NCBI GenBank assembly: GCA_964442905.1
Contig: CAYUBD010000001.1
Coordinates: 16,524-80,523 of the forward strand
Source of the DNA: JAFGFG01 sp964442905
GTDB lineage: Archaea; Aenigmatarchaeota; Aenigmatarchaeia; QMZP01; JAFGSV01
Length of the DNA: 64,000 bases
Direction: 5' to 3'
A program made the translations under genes and the position numbers. The notes beneath the pieces were generated by a model that saw only the letters and a list, made by a program, of their open reading frames with translations, had not been told where the DNA came from and did not search any database. Numbering within the stretch: position 1 is the stretch's first letter; every line of letters starts with the position of its first letter. Shown here in pieces: positions 51,908 to 59,858 of the stretch.

Positions 51908-53971
51908 TTAAAAACTTGAAAAGTCGTCAATCGCCGCTTTCCTGACTTCATCGTCGTAGTTCACCGGAGATGTTCCCCAGTTTGAATCGTAATCATGCGT
52001 ATTGACCATGTACTGCCTGCTGAAAATGAGCAGCAGGACCACTACTATGAGAACCCCTATTATCATGAATCCCAGCAGCGGGGACTGCGTCAGGGTGGAC
52101 ATGCCCGTAAGCGCATCAGCGTCCGTGTCATTCCCGGCTCCCGGAGAATCCCCCGAAGAGTCCGCACTCACTGTGGACATCCTGGGCGTTGCGTAAAGCT
52201 TCACCTCTTTCACAGCTGAAACCTCACCGTCTATTGTGAACACACGCACTTTCAGTGTGTAGTTGCCGGCTTCTTTGGGCGTCACGTAGACGTAAAAATC
52301 ATTTTTCTCGACTGCATTGAGAACATTCGTGTAATACAGCCACTCCTGGCTCACACCAGTAACGGATACCCTGTATGTTTCTGTAGGCGGATATACAGAC
52401 GCCTTCAGTACGACACCCTCACACTGCACGCTGAAAAGCTTTTTCTGCGAGGTTTCTATGTAAATATTCTTTACTTCCTCGATTTCTGGAGATTCCTCGA
52501 CATCACGTCCTTCAGGCACACCCGCAGTCTGTGTTATGGCTTTGTTTACCTTTATCTCGTATGTGGTGCCGTCCCTCACGGAACCGCATGCAGAAGCATC
52601 AATCCTGAGCGTGTGAGTGCCCTGTGTCGTCTTGAACCTCAGGTTAACCTTGACCGTCTCGTCTTTCTTCACATAAACATCTTCCCTGTCCTTGAGCTTG
52701 CCGTCGACATAAGCTCTCACAGTGATATCCCTGCCGCTGTTGCCGGTGTTCGTAACCGATGCTTCAGCATTCACATAACGGTTTGCCGGAACACCATCAG
52801 TGTAAGTGACCGATGTTATGTCAGCGTCACAGACGCCTGAATCGGCATCGGTTATTTCACCGTCTGCGGCACAGTGACCGTCCACGCAGTCTTCATCGCA
52901 GTATTCAACCACTTTCCACTGGCTTACACAGTTGTCCTTTATGATCTCCACGGCCACATTGCCGTTGCTGCACATGTAGTTTTCAGTCACGCCTTCAACG
53001 CAGTATGTGACTGTTTCCGAATCGGCATAACTGCCTGACTGGGCCCTTGCTCTCACTTTGTGCCTGCCCGGAGGGAAATTATAGCTTCCTCTGACATCAT
53101 CGTCTTCACCGACATCCAGATTCATGTATCCGTCGAATATGGTATCATCATTGACAAATACCCAATAGCGGACATCGGCATCGTCGACATTTCCAGTGTT
53201 CTCGACCGTGAATTCTATTATGCCGTCTTCGACATCAAGATCATATACATCAACAGCGTAGTCCTTCTGGAAGTATACGCACACTTCGGCATCATCATCG
53301 TCATAAATGTAAACCCTTCTGGATATCTCGTTATAATCATCGCCGCCTATCCTTACGTCATATACCTTTTCCTTGGAAAGATGCAGAACAGCAACACCGT
53401 CATCATCTGTTTCGACAATTGTGCCATCGGCTTCCACTTCCACGCCATCAATCCTTTTCTTCGTCTCGCAGTCCTTCACGGTGACAGTGAATTCCCTTAT
53501 CTTGCTCTCGAACTCGACAACTACCCTTACATCGCTGACATGCAGCGTTTCTGCGCCCCTGTTGAGTATCTTTATCCTCATTGATCCGTCCATGTAAGGA
53601 CCGGGAAGATTATGCAGATCATAAACGTAATCACCACGGAAATCAAGCCTCCCGCCGTTCAGCGCAGACCATGAATATCCGTTCCACATGAGTATGACGA
53701 AATCAGTGCCCTGGCTTACAGCGCTCACAATCAGCGTAACCGATTCCACTTCATCCGTTTCGTTCGTGAACGGTGCGTCAGACCACTTGAGGTAAAGTGC
53801 GCCATAACCATATATGCCGCCTTCGCACTCATTGGCGTCCCACCACGAATTCTCTACCTTCGTGCTGTATGGGCACTCATCATAAGTGGCAGCGCTTGCT
53901 GAAGCGACGAGCAGGAAGAAAGCTACTATAAATGCGGCTACAGCGTTGTCCACGGAATTTCCATTTATCAT
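51908..53971 (-). CDS. Large cell-surface protein with CARDB-like repeats
   Basis: This is a 687-residue protein. It has a signal peptide (about 8-28, ending ASASA), an N-terminal Cys-containing beta domain, a carboxypeptidase-regulatory/PEGA-like domain (about 170-235), and two CARDB-like domains (VENTGNVDDADVRYWVFV; VTNTGNSGRDITVRAYVDG) separated by a Cys-rich segment (CDEDCVDGHC). It ends in a C-terminal membrane helix (about 633-652) with a short cytoplasmic tail. It is probably displayed on the cell surface. The ATG at 53971 lies about 25 bases after TTTATAAAG, so it is leaderless; the frame extends to 54028 over the TATA box. Confidence 0.87.
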   Translation of the reverse strand: MINGNSVDNAVAAFIVAFFLLVASASAATYDECPYSTKVENSWWDANECEGGIYGYGALYLKWSDAPFTNETDEVESVTLIVSAVSQGTDFVILMWNGYSWSALNGGRLDFRGDYVYDLHNLPGPYMDGSMRIKILNRGAETLHVSDVRVVVEFESKIREFTVTVKDCETKKRIDGVEVEADGTIVETDDDGVAVLHLSKEKVYDVRIGGDDYNEISRRVYIYDDDDAEVCVYFQKDYAVDVYDLDVEDGIIEFTVENTGNVDDADVRYWVFVNDDTIFDGYMNLDVGEDDDVRGSYNFPPGRHKVRARAQSGSYADSETVTYCVEGVTENYMCSNGNVAVEIIKDNCVSQWKVVEYCDEDCVDGHCAADGEITDADSGVCDADITSVTYTDGVPANRYVNAEASVTNTGNSGRDITVRAYVDGKLKDREDVYVKKDETVKVNLRFKTTQGTHTLRIDASACGSVRDGTTYEIKVNKAITQTAGVPEGRDVEESPEIEEVKNIYIETSQKKLFSVQCEGVVLKASVYPPTETYRVSVTGVSQEWLYYTNVLNAVEKNDFYVYVTPKEAGNYTLKVRVFTIDGEVSAVKEVKLYATPRMSTVSADSSGDSPGAGNDTDADALTGMSTLTQSPLLGFMIIGVLIVVVLLLIFSRQYMVNTHDYDSNWGTSPVNYDDEVRKAAIDDFSSF

Positions 53972-54044
53972 GTAGTAGAATATGTAAAAAAGCTTTATAA
54001 AGGTTTCGTTACCCTTAAGTGACAACAAATTCAGAATAACTCAA

Positions 54045-54070
54045 ATGTCCGGCTAAAGGCTCACTTTTTT
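54045..54070 (+). repeat. Junction repeat copy, plus orientation
   Basis: ATGTCCGGCTAAAGG is followed by CTCACTTTTTT. It resembles the junction repeat at 60.4-63.8 kb. It lies in an AT-rich spacer between the surface protein and the winged-helix gene. Confidence 0.45.
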
Positions 54071-54209
54071 GGAAATTTATTTGTTCACTATAAAATACCT
54101 ATTAAATTATATATATTTTTTATTAACCATCTAATAGTATATATTATAAAGGTACTTTTGCAAAATTATTTAAATAATAAAACCAAGAAATAAGCATCAC
54201 TGAAAAACG

Positions 54210-54224
54210 CTCTCACGGTGAGAG
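54210..54224. promoter_or_regulatory. Perfect 15-base palindrome at the regulator start
   Basis: CTCTCAC-G-GTGAGAG is a perfect inverted repeat. It overlaps the first codon (GTG 54218) of a winged-helix gene and lies about 35 bases after a TATA-like ATTTAAATAATA. It is a candidate autoregulatory operator or an mRNA hairpin. Confidence 0.5.
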
Positions 54225-54616
54225 TTCATATAAACGTAAAACCGGACAAAAGCGATAGCATGAGAAATGAAAAAAGCCCAAGCCTGCTGGAGGATTTGTT
54301 GCTCAGGGACAAGCCTGCGAAGATACTGATTTCCCTGAAGACCAGCAAGGACAGCATATACGCAACCATACTCTCGAGAGAGACAAACTGCACTTATTCC
54401 CATACCATAAAGATACTGAATGTGCTCAGGGACCAGTGTCTCGTCCAGTTCGAAAAGGTGGGCCGGATCAAGAAAGTAAAGCTCACCACAGACGGCTGGG
54501 ACGTTGCACAGAATCTCGAGAATCTCACCAAGAAGTTCGTGCAGATAGGTGATAAAGCGAAGAAAAGCGATAAGCCCAAGGCAGCAAAGACTGCGAAGCC
54601 CAGGAAGAAAAAGTGA
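54218..54616 (+). CDS. Archaeal winged-helix DNA-binding protein
   Basis: This is a 132-residue protein from GTG 54218, or 118 residues from the ATG at 54260. A winged helix spans about residues 35-95 (ILISLKTSKDSIYATILSRE, YSHTIKILNVLRDQCLVQFE, KKVKLTTDGWDVAQNLENL). The C-terminal 25 residues are lysine- and alanine-rich and may bind DNA nonspecifically. It is likely a local transcription regulator. It is convergent with the recombinase gene, whose stop abuts its own. Confidence 0.82.
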   Translation: MRVHINVKPDKSDSMRNEKSPSLLEDLLLRDKPAKILISLKTSKDSIYATILSRETNCTYSHTIKILNVLRDQCLVQFEKVGRIKKVKLTTDGWDVAQNLENLTKKFVQIGDKAKKSDKPKAAKTAKPRKKK

Positions 54617-55945
54617 TCAGTTTCCGATTGCTCCATTCACATGTTCCTGAAGCTCTCTGGTATTTCTCGCGTGGCTGTATATGGCAGTAGTCTCCAGTCT
54701 CTCGTGACCCAGCACGTTCTGTACGGTCTCTATGGGAGTCCCCTCGTCCAGGAGATGGGTGGCGTATGAATGCCTGAGCGTGTGGGGATGGATGCCCTCC
54801 CAATTACGGACATCGGCTTCCTTGGCATATGCCTTGACCAGCCTTCTGATATGCCTGTCCGATATCCTCTTGGCCTTCTTGTCCCTTCCGCGTATCAGAT
54901 ATCCTTCAGACCGTGCACCGATGTATGACTTTAGTTCCCGTGCAAGCTCAGCTGGAATGGGAAGTATACGGTCCCTCCTGTTCTTTCCTTCTGAGACCCT
55001 GACCTTGTTGTTTGCGAAGTCGATATCTTCGACCTTGAGATTCTGGACTTCACCATTGGTCATGCCAAGGAAATACATGCACTGTATTAGTATAGTATCC
55101 CTGGGTATGGGCTTCGAAATCTTAATCATTTGCGCTACATCTTCCTTCTTCAGTATCCTTGGAAGCTTCCGGTTGCCTATTGTAAAAACAGCACCTCTGC
55201 GTGAACGTTCTTCCTCGTCTTCCGTGTCGTCTTCATCGTGAGAAGGTTCTTCTTCAGGAGGAGCTGGTTCCGGTTCTGACGGGGTTTCCGGTTCATCTTC
55301 TACACGTATTTCCGGCTCAGGAACGGGCTTTTTTTGTTCCCGTTCCGCTTCTGCTATGACTTCAGCGGGTGTCTGCGTCTCATAAGATTCCAGAGGCTTT
55401 ATTTCCGGCTCTTCCGGTTCCGGCTCAGGTTCATGAGAAGCTTCCTGCTGTTCCTTATGATATGACATGAAAGAGTCCCAGTTCGGGCCCCTCTTGAACA
55501 TGAAAAGCCTGTACTGCTGGTCCAGTATCCACATCATGGTGTTGGATCTCTCAAGATAGCCGATGACCTTCTTCACTGTTGCCGGACCGCATTTCATCAC
55601 CACGACGTCCACAGTTCCATCTTTCCTTGCGACGACGTCCATGACTTCTCCTGCCAGGTCCTTGTCCGTGGCGACTATATCGTAACCCCTCTTGGTAAGT
55701 AAAGCTATGGCAAGCGATTTCCGGTCCGTTGGCAGTACCTTCAGGCCCAGTTCGTCCAGCTTAACGCGCTCGAAAAGACCTTCTATAGCATGATTCTCCA
55801 TGAAACCCGCAACAATTGCTTCGTACTCGGGGTCAGAAAAATCAGCCTTACCCTGAGAGAAAATCTGATTGACCTTGCCGGCAGTTTCCTTGGTAGTCTT
55901 GTAAGCCTCAATAAGTTTTTCGTATGCATCTATGCCCAGGTCCAT
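54617..55945 (-). CDS. Tyrosine recombinase with N-terminal nuclease-like domain; first catalytic Arg missing
   Basis: This is a 442-residue protein. The N-terminal domain (about 5-170) has a restriction-endonuclease-like look (LLTKRGYDIVA, DVVARKDGTVDVVVMKCGP) and is related to the separate protein at 58307-58679. A Pro/Glu-rich linker (about 170-255) leads to the recombinase catalytic domain: Lys321, H388xxR391 (HPHTLRHSY), H414 (LGHERLETT) and Tyr423. The conserved arginine of the GLR(V/I)SE motif is Thr296 (GMTNGEV). There is no usual core-binding domain. The ATG at 55945 was chosen; a TATA-like GGTTAAATACG lies about 25 bases upstream. Confidence 0.88.
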   Translation of the reverse strand: MDLGIDAYEKLIEAYKTTKETAGKVNQIFSQGKADFSDPEYEAIVAGFMENHAIEGLFERVKLDELGLKVLPTDRKSLAIALLTKRGYDIVATDKDLAGEVMDVVARKDGTVDVVVMKCGPATVKKVIGYLERSNTMMWILDQQYRLFMFKRGPNWDSFMSYHKEQQEASHEPEPEPEEPEIKPLESYETQTPAEVIAEAEREQKKPVPEPEIRVEDEPETPSEPEPAPPEEEPSHDEDDTEDEEERSRRGAVFTIGNRKLPRILKKEDVAQMIKISKPIPRDTILIQCMYFLGMTNGEVQNLKVEDIDFANNKVRVSEGKNRRDRILPIPAELARELKSYIGARSEGYLIRGRDKKAKRISDRHIRRLVKAYAKEADVRNWEGIHPHTLRHSYATHLLDEGTPIETVQNVLGHERLETTAIYSHARNTRELQEHVNGAIGN

Positions 55946-55980
55946 AGTATTATTATTGTCGGAACACGTATTTAACCGTT

Positions 55981-55989
55981 TTCGGACAT
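55981..55989 (-). repeat. TGTCCG motif between two genes
   Basis: The minus strand reads ATGTCCGAA six bases after the stop of 55995-56555 and just before the TATA box of the recombinase gene. It is one of the recurring junction motifs. Confidence 0.4.
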
Positions 55990-55994
55990 GAAGC

Positions 55995-56555
55995 TTACTG
56001 TAATCTTTCGTCGTAGAAATTGAAAGGATTGCTATATATGCTTTCAGCAGCGACGTTAATAGCATCGAAAAAATTCTCGATAAAATTAACTTTCGGATTT
56101 TCTGCATCCATTTTGAGAACCCTATCCCCGTATTTGTTTATGAGAGAATCGATCCACGACGCGCGCAACAGTTCATTGTTTATCTTCTTCCTGTCACTGA
56201 TGAACGTGCTGTGGTCGAGAGGGTTCCTGATGCCGAGTATCCTTCTCAGCTGCCTGTTCCTTCTTGACGCCTTGTACGTACACTTCCCGTGCAGTTCATA
56301 ATCATCGCCATGCGTGTACAGCCTCACAGTGTCGTGAATGCTTCTCTTCCCGTTTACCGCGTCTGCCATGATGCCGTTCGTCCTGTACGACCTGAACAGC
56401 TTCTTTGCGAACCTTTCCTCGATTTCGCTGATATCTGTTTTGTATTCTGGTTTTCCAAGAGTGCCGGCATCAAAATGCTTATCTCTGTATTTCTTCTCCT
56501 GCATGTTTAATCTCAGAGCATGCCTGTAAAGAGGAGTCTTTCTGAACAAACCCAT
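55995..56555 (-). CDS. Unknown 186-residue basic protein
   Basis: The protein starts MGLFRKTPLYRHALRLN and is basic and mostly helical with no membrane segment. No family is recognised. The promoter has TATA-like GATTAAAAAGCTT about 25 bases before the ATG, the same form as in front of the genes at 57270, 57742 and 61484. It lies next to the recombinase gene and is probably part of the mobile region. Confidence 0.65.
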   Translation of the reverse strand: MGLFRKTPLYRHALRLNMQEKKYRDKHFDAGTLGKPEYKTDISEIEERFAKKLFRSYRTNGIMADAVNGKRSIHDTVRLYTHGDDYELHGKCTYKASRRNRQLRRILGIRNPLDHSTFISDRKKINNELLRASWIDSLINKYGDRVLKMDAENPKVNFIENFFDAINVAAESIYSNPFNFYDERLQ

Positions 56556-56698
56556 GAGAAGAAAATGGGAGTAAGCTTTTTAATCATTTGCAAGACGAAA
56601 AGGGAAATCCGCGTTAATTTTATAAGTAGTGAAAACGAAGGATTAAACCATCGGAGGGCAATGACTCTTTTTTGAATCCTCCTAGGGGTAATTCATCC

Positions 56699-57184
56699 GT
56701 GATAAGAAAAGCAGAAGAAAATGATCTTGAAAATGTAGCAAAGATGTACTTCTCTAAAAGTGCTAACCGTTTTCTATACTATAATCCTACGGATATTGAA
56801 GATTTTAGGAAGAAATGGAAAGCCATGTTAAAGAGAAGATACAATTTCGTTTCTGTCAAGGGTAAAAAAAGGGAAGTTGTTGGCTTTATTTCATGTATAC
56901 GAAAAACCGGTCAGGCAAAGCATATAGCCTATATAGGGCCAGTTGTCGTCAAGCCTGGTAAAAGAGGAGAAGGGGTAGGTGCGGAGATGATGGATTACCT
57001 TCTCGATAAACTGAAATACACGAGCAGATTCAAGAGGATCGAGATGGAAGTCAATTCGGACAACACGAGAGCACTGAATTTCTTCAAGAAATACGATTTC
57101 GAGATTGAGGCCGTGCTAAAGAAGCATACAGAAAGAGACGGTGAATACTTCGATGACTTCCTTTTGGTGAAGTTCTTTAATTAG
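56699..57184 (+). CDS. GNAT N-acetyltransferase
   Basis: This is a 161-residue protein. The GNAT core is IRKAEENDLENVAKMYF, then IGPVVVKPGKRGEGVGAEMMDYLL (acetyl-CoA loop) and RIEMEVNSDNTRALNFFKKYDFE. This resembles RimI-type acetyltransferases; the acceptor is unknown. I chose the GTG at 56699, which starts the fold and has AGGGGT nine bases upstream. An ATG at 56661 behind GGAGGG would reach the same frame only with one more T in the run 56668-56673, so a small indel is possible. Confidence 0.85.
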   Translation: MIRKAEENDLENVAKMYFSKSANRFLYYNPTDIEDFRKKWKAMLKRRYNFVSVKGKKREVVGFISCIRKTGQAKHIAYIGPVVVKPGKRGEGVGAEMMDYLLDKLKYTSRFKRIEMEVNSDNTRALNFFKKYDFEIEAVLKKHTERDGEYFDDFLLVKFFN

Positions 57185-57269
57185 GATGTCAGAAGCTGTC
57201 CTCATGAAGTGACTTCATAAGGATTCGATGTAGGTAAGATTTTTATCCCTTTGGCGGGGGCGTATGGCA

Positions 57270-57698
57270 TCAATAACTGCTCGTATTGGCATCGTCGAAG
57301 GTCTTGGTGATGAATTTCATCCTCCGGCTGCTCACCATGTTCCTGTACATGGGACCGAACACAGGTAAAGGAGCCGGGTCGAGAAGTTTCATGCCGAGGA
57401 TTTCATAGAACTCGCCATCCAACTTCTTCTGCTCTTCGCTGTACCCGGACTGCCATGTCAGCAGTCCGTGCCTCTTCTGAAGTTCCCTGAGATAATCCCT
57501 GTCGGACAGCATATCCTTCAGAACAGGGACCCTTTCCAGGAAAACGTCTACTATTTTAAGTTCCTCCGTGTCGTATTTCCTTTTCTTGTCGATGTATGCG
57601 ATTGCGCCTTTGCCCTTCATGTAAGCCCTGATTAACGGGCGGCACTCTTTATCTCTCCTTTTCTCCACGTCCCTGAGCCTCTCATAAAGTGATGACAT
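57270..57698 (-). CDS. Unknown small protein, paralogue A
   Basis: This is a 142-residue charged helical protein starting MSSLYERLRDVEKR. It shares its start (MS.LY.RL..LEKR), a central L.D.L...DY segment and a PMYR-like motif near the end with the protein at 57742-58146. No family is recognised. It has a TATA-like GATTAAAAAAACTT about 25 bases before the ATG. It is convergent with the GNAT gene. Confidence 0.68.
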   Translation of the reverse strand: MSSLYERLRDVEKRRDKECRPLIRAYMKGKGAIAYIDKKRKYDTEELKIVDVFLERVPVLKDMLSDRDYLRELQKRHGLLTWQSGYSEEQKKLDGEFYEILGMKLLDPAPLPVFGPMYRNMVSSRRMKFITKTFDDANTSSY

Positions 57699-57734
57699 AA
57701 GAATCTGTTGTAAGGAAGTTTTTTTAATCCTTTG

Positions 57735-57741
57735 CGGACAT
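57735..57741 (-). repeat. TGTCCG motif directly after a stop codon
   Basis: On the minus strand the TGA of 57742-58146 is followed at once by ATGTCCG and then by the TATA box of 57270-57698. Confidence 0.4.
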
Positions 57742-58146
57742 TCACCCGCCCGGTTCCGCGCTCACCCGGGCATCGTCCAGAACCGCGGCTTCTTGCACGG
57801 GGCTCTCGGCCTCCTGGGTGGCTTGGATGTCGTCAGAATATATCTTCATTTCCAGCAGCTTCCTGTAGATCGGCCTGTACATGTCGAGAGCGATCATCTT
57901 CTTGCGCATCTTCACGACCCCGGCGAGGCCTATGATATCCTTCACGGTCTCCATAGCCTTCCCTTCAGGGAAGTCACCCTTCAGCGCAGAATCGTATCTC
58001 CTGGTAAGGAAGTCATAATCATCGCTATTCAGAGAGTCCCTGAAGAGCGCGTTCTGCTTGCGGGCAGTGCTGAGAGTGTTCCTGATGTCGTCGCTGACGT
58101 AGCATGTCCTCTTCTCAAGCTTAACCAGACGGCCGTAGAGCGACAT
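57742..58146 (-). CDS. Unknown small protein, paralogue B
   Basis: This is a 134-residue protein starting MSLYGRLVKLEKR, related by eye to 57270-57698. It is helical with an acidic C-terminal tail. It has no recognised domain. Its TATA-like sequence lies in the loop of an inverted repeat (58160-58184). The pair sits between the two recombinase genes. Confidence 0.68.
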   Translation of the reverse strand: MSLYGRLVKLEKRTCYVSDDIRNTLSTARKQNALFRDSLNSDDYDFLTRRYDSALKGDFPEGKAMETVKDIIGLAGVVKMRKKMIALDMYRPIYRKLLEMKIYSDDIQATQEAESPVQEAAVLDDARVSAEPGG

Positions 58147-58159
58147 GGGAATAACATTG

Positions 58160-58184
58160 GCAGAAAGTTTTTTAAGCTTTCTGC
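58160..58184 (-). promoter_or_regulatory. Inverted repeat enclosing a TATA box
   Basis: GCAGAAAG and CTTTCTGC form perfect eight-base arms around CTTAAAAAA (minus strand), 14-38 bases before the ATG at 58146. This suggests an operator over the promoter. Confidence 0.5.
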
Positions 58185-58206
58185 GGTCTCAGATATCTTC
58201 CATTAT

Positions 58207-58306
58207 NNNNNNNNNNNNNNNNNNNNNNNNNNNNNNNNNNNNNNNNNNNNNNNNNNNNNNNNNNNNNNNNNNNNNNNNNNNNNNNNNNNNNNNNNNNNNN
58301 NNNNNN
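58207..58306. other. Assembly gap (100 N)
   Basis: It truncates the 3' part of the nuclease-like domain gene at 58307. Confidence 0.98.
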
Positions 58307-58679
58307 TCCTGCAGGGACCACATTCCACTATGATGCGTTTTCCTTTGTTAGAGGCAATCATATCTGCAACCGAACCCCTTATTCTGACTTCACAGCCATC
58401 CACAGAGAATCCTCTATCTTTAAGCAGCCGTGATGCTATGCGTTTCAGATCCTTTTGAGGACCTCTGTGGTCAGGTATCTCACTTTCACTCGGTTCGACC
58501 AATTTCTCGGACTTTATAGAAATAGCATCGTTTGCAATAAATCCAGCGACCATGGTCTGCATGCTCCATGGTTCTGAGTATCTGCTATCATACTGTTTGA
58601 GAATATCGTTGACTAAATCGATGGCTTTCTTCGTTGGTTTGTATTTAGATGTAAAATCACTCAGATACTGTTTTTTCAT
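58307..58679 (-). CDS. Nuclease-like domain protein, 3' end in gap; counterpart of the recombinase N-terminus
   Basis: 124 residues are visible from the ATG at 58679, which follows GGTGAAAAGG and overlaps the recombinase gene by 23 bases. The part SRLLKDRGFSVDGCEVRIRG followed by SVADMIASNKGKRIIVECGP aligns with the N-terminal domain of 54617-55945 (ALLTKRGYDIVA and DVVVMKCGP), as does MVAGFIANDAI (IVAGFMENHAI). The D...VEC/MKC pattern suggests a degenerate PD-(D/E)XK fold (inference). It is separate here but fused to the recombinase in the other locus. Confidence 0.75.
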
Positions 58680-59316
58680 CCTTTTCACCATCATCTTTTT
58701 TCTTCTCTGGGGACCACATTCCATCGACAACGTCTCTAAGTTCATCAGGGGAAAATTGAAGATAATGAGCTGTAGTAGAGATGTTAGCATGCCCCATATA
58801 CATCTGAAGCTTCCTTAAATCATTTGCACTCTTGATGTTGCTTTTGACCTGATGAACAGCAAAAGAATGACGCAAATGATGTGGATGGAGACCCTTTGTG
58901 CCCACTATCGTAATGCCAACAGAACGACCGAGCTCACGTATCATCTTGAACACATACTGTCTAGAAATCGGAAACAATAGCCCTTCTTCATTCATACCAC
59001 CCTTCTTAAGATTCGCTAGATCCGGACTTCCAAAAACATATTTTTTCAGCATATCCATGGTCTCGATATCTATCGGTTTCATTTCTTTTGTAGGCTTCTT
59101 TCTCTTAAGTACATTGAATATGATTTTATTGTCATCCCAAAGGATATCGTCTTTGTTCATGGAAAGAACTTCTGATACTCTGCGACCACATCTATACATT
59201 ATCTGGAGAATAAGCAGATCTCTTGGATTTTTGGTAGCACCCAGCAATTTACAAACTTCATCTACAGAAAGGTACCCTTTAAGGTCCTTCATTGTCATGC
59301 TTGCAAATTCTGCCAT
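58657..59316 (-). CDS. Tyrosine recombinase, catalytic domain only
   Basis: This is a 219-residue protein with a complete catalytic set: Arg46 (GRRVSE), a lysine in the beta hairpin, H146xxR149 (HPHHLRHSF), H176 (MGHANISTT) and Tyr185. It lacks an N-terminal core-binding domain. A short charged tail follows the tyrosine. I chose the ATG at 59316 with GGTGAAG upstream; the frame opens at GTG 59343, inside a TGTCCG inverted repeat. It is probably the active integrase of the region. Confidence 0.88.
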   Translation of the reverse strand: MAEFASMTMKDLKGYLSVDEVCKLLGATKNPRDLLILQIMYRCGRRVSEVLSMNKDDILWDDNKIIFNVLKRKKPTKEMKPIDIETMDMLKKYVFGSPDLANLKKGGMNEEGLLFPISRQYVFKMIRELGRSVGITIVGTKGLHPHHLRHSFAVHQVKSNIKSANDLRKLQMYMGHANISTTAHYLQFSPDELRDVVDGMWSPEKKKDDGEKDEKTVSE

Positions 59317-59335
59317 TTTCTTCACCAGGAACTTT

Positions 59336-59373
59336 TCGGACACGACCTAAATTTCAGAGTTGTTCATGTCCGA
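59336..59373. repeat. Inverted TCGGACA/TGTCCGA pair upstream of the recombinase
   Basis: TCGGACA (59336-59342) and TGTCCGA (59367-59373) are perfect seven-base inverted arms with a 24-base spacer. They lie 20-57 bases before the recombinase ATG. Both arms match the junction hexamer of the region. Confidence 0.5.
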
Positions 59374-59648
59374 TTATTTCCAGAGTCTTTGTTTTTTCAC
59401 TATTTTTCGAGTTTCCGTTTCTTTGATGTTATTTCTTTCGTTTACCCTATATTATCTATATAATATACTTTGTCGGAACCCCTTAATTAGGTTTACTTTA
59501 TGATGAATTGTAAACCAAGCATCAAAAACGGTATCTAGCGACCACTAGCAATCTCAAGGAACCAGAGGAAACCCGGAAATATAGCCAAAAATGGCTGAAA
59601 ACTGCCAAAATCATGGATCTGAAATTTTTCGGACATTGAACATCCCCA

Positions 59649-59703
59649 AAAATAAAATTCCACAATTTCAAAATTTGAAGGTTACGCAAATTCAGAAAAG
59701 TTA
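59649..59703 (+). repeat. 55-base direct repeat, left copy
   Basis: It is identical to 59804-59858 and ends exactly at the gap. See the right copy. Confidence 0.9.
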
Positions 59704-59803
59704 NNNNNNNNNNNNNNNNNNNNNNNNNNNNNNNNNNNNNNNNNNNNNNNNNNNNNNNNNNNNNNNNNNNNNNNNNNNNNNNNNNNNNNNNNNNNNNNNN
59801 NNN
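59704..59803. other. Assembly gap (100 N), probably artificial
   Basis: Both sides carry the same 55 bases flush with the gap. This is what two overlapping contigs look like when they were joined with Ns instead of merged. Confidence 0.9.
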
Positions 59804-59858
59804 AAAATAAAATTCCACAATTTCAAAATTTGAAGGTTACGCAAATTCAGAAAAGTTA
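59804..59858 (+). repeat. 55-base direct repeat, right copy
   Basis: It is identical to 59649-59703 over all 55 bases. The exact length equals a common assembly k-mer size, so a shared contig end is more likely than a biological repeat. Confidence 0.9.

Noticed and set aside
54197..54403. 68-codon minus-strand ORF over the winged-helix gene
   Set aside because: It is antisense to the winged-helix coding region and has no promoter or ribosome site; it is a shadow frame.
59649..59858. Biological tandem repeat or transposon ends
   Set aside because: The two copies are flush with the N gap and exactly 55 bases long, which fits an assembly k-mer overlap better.
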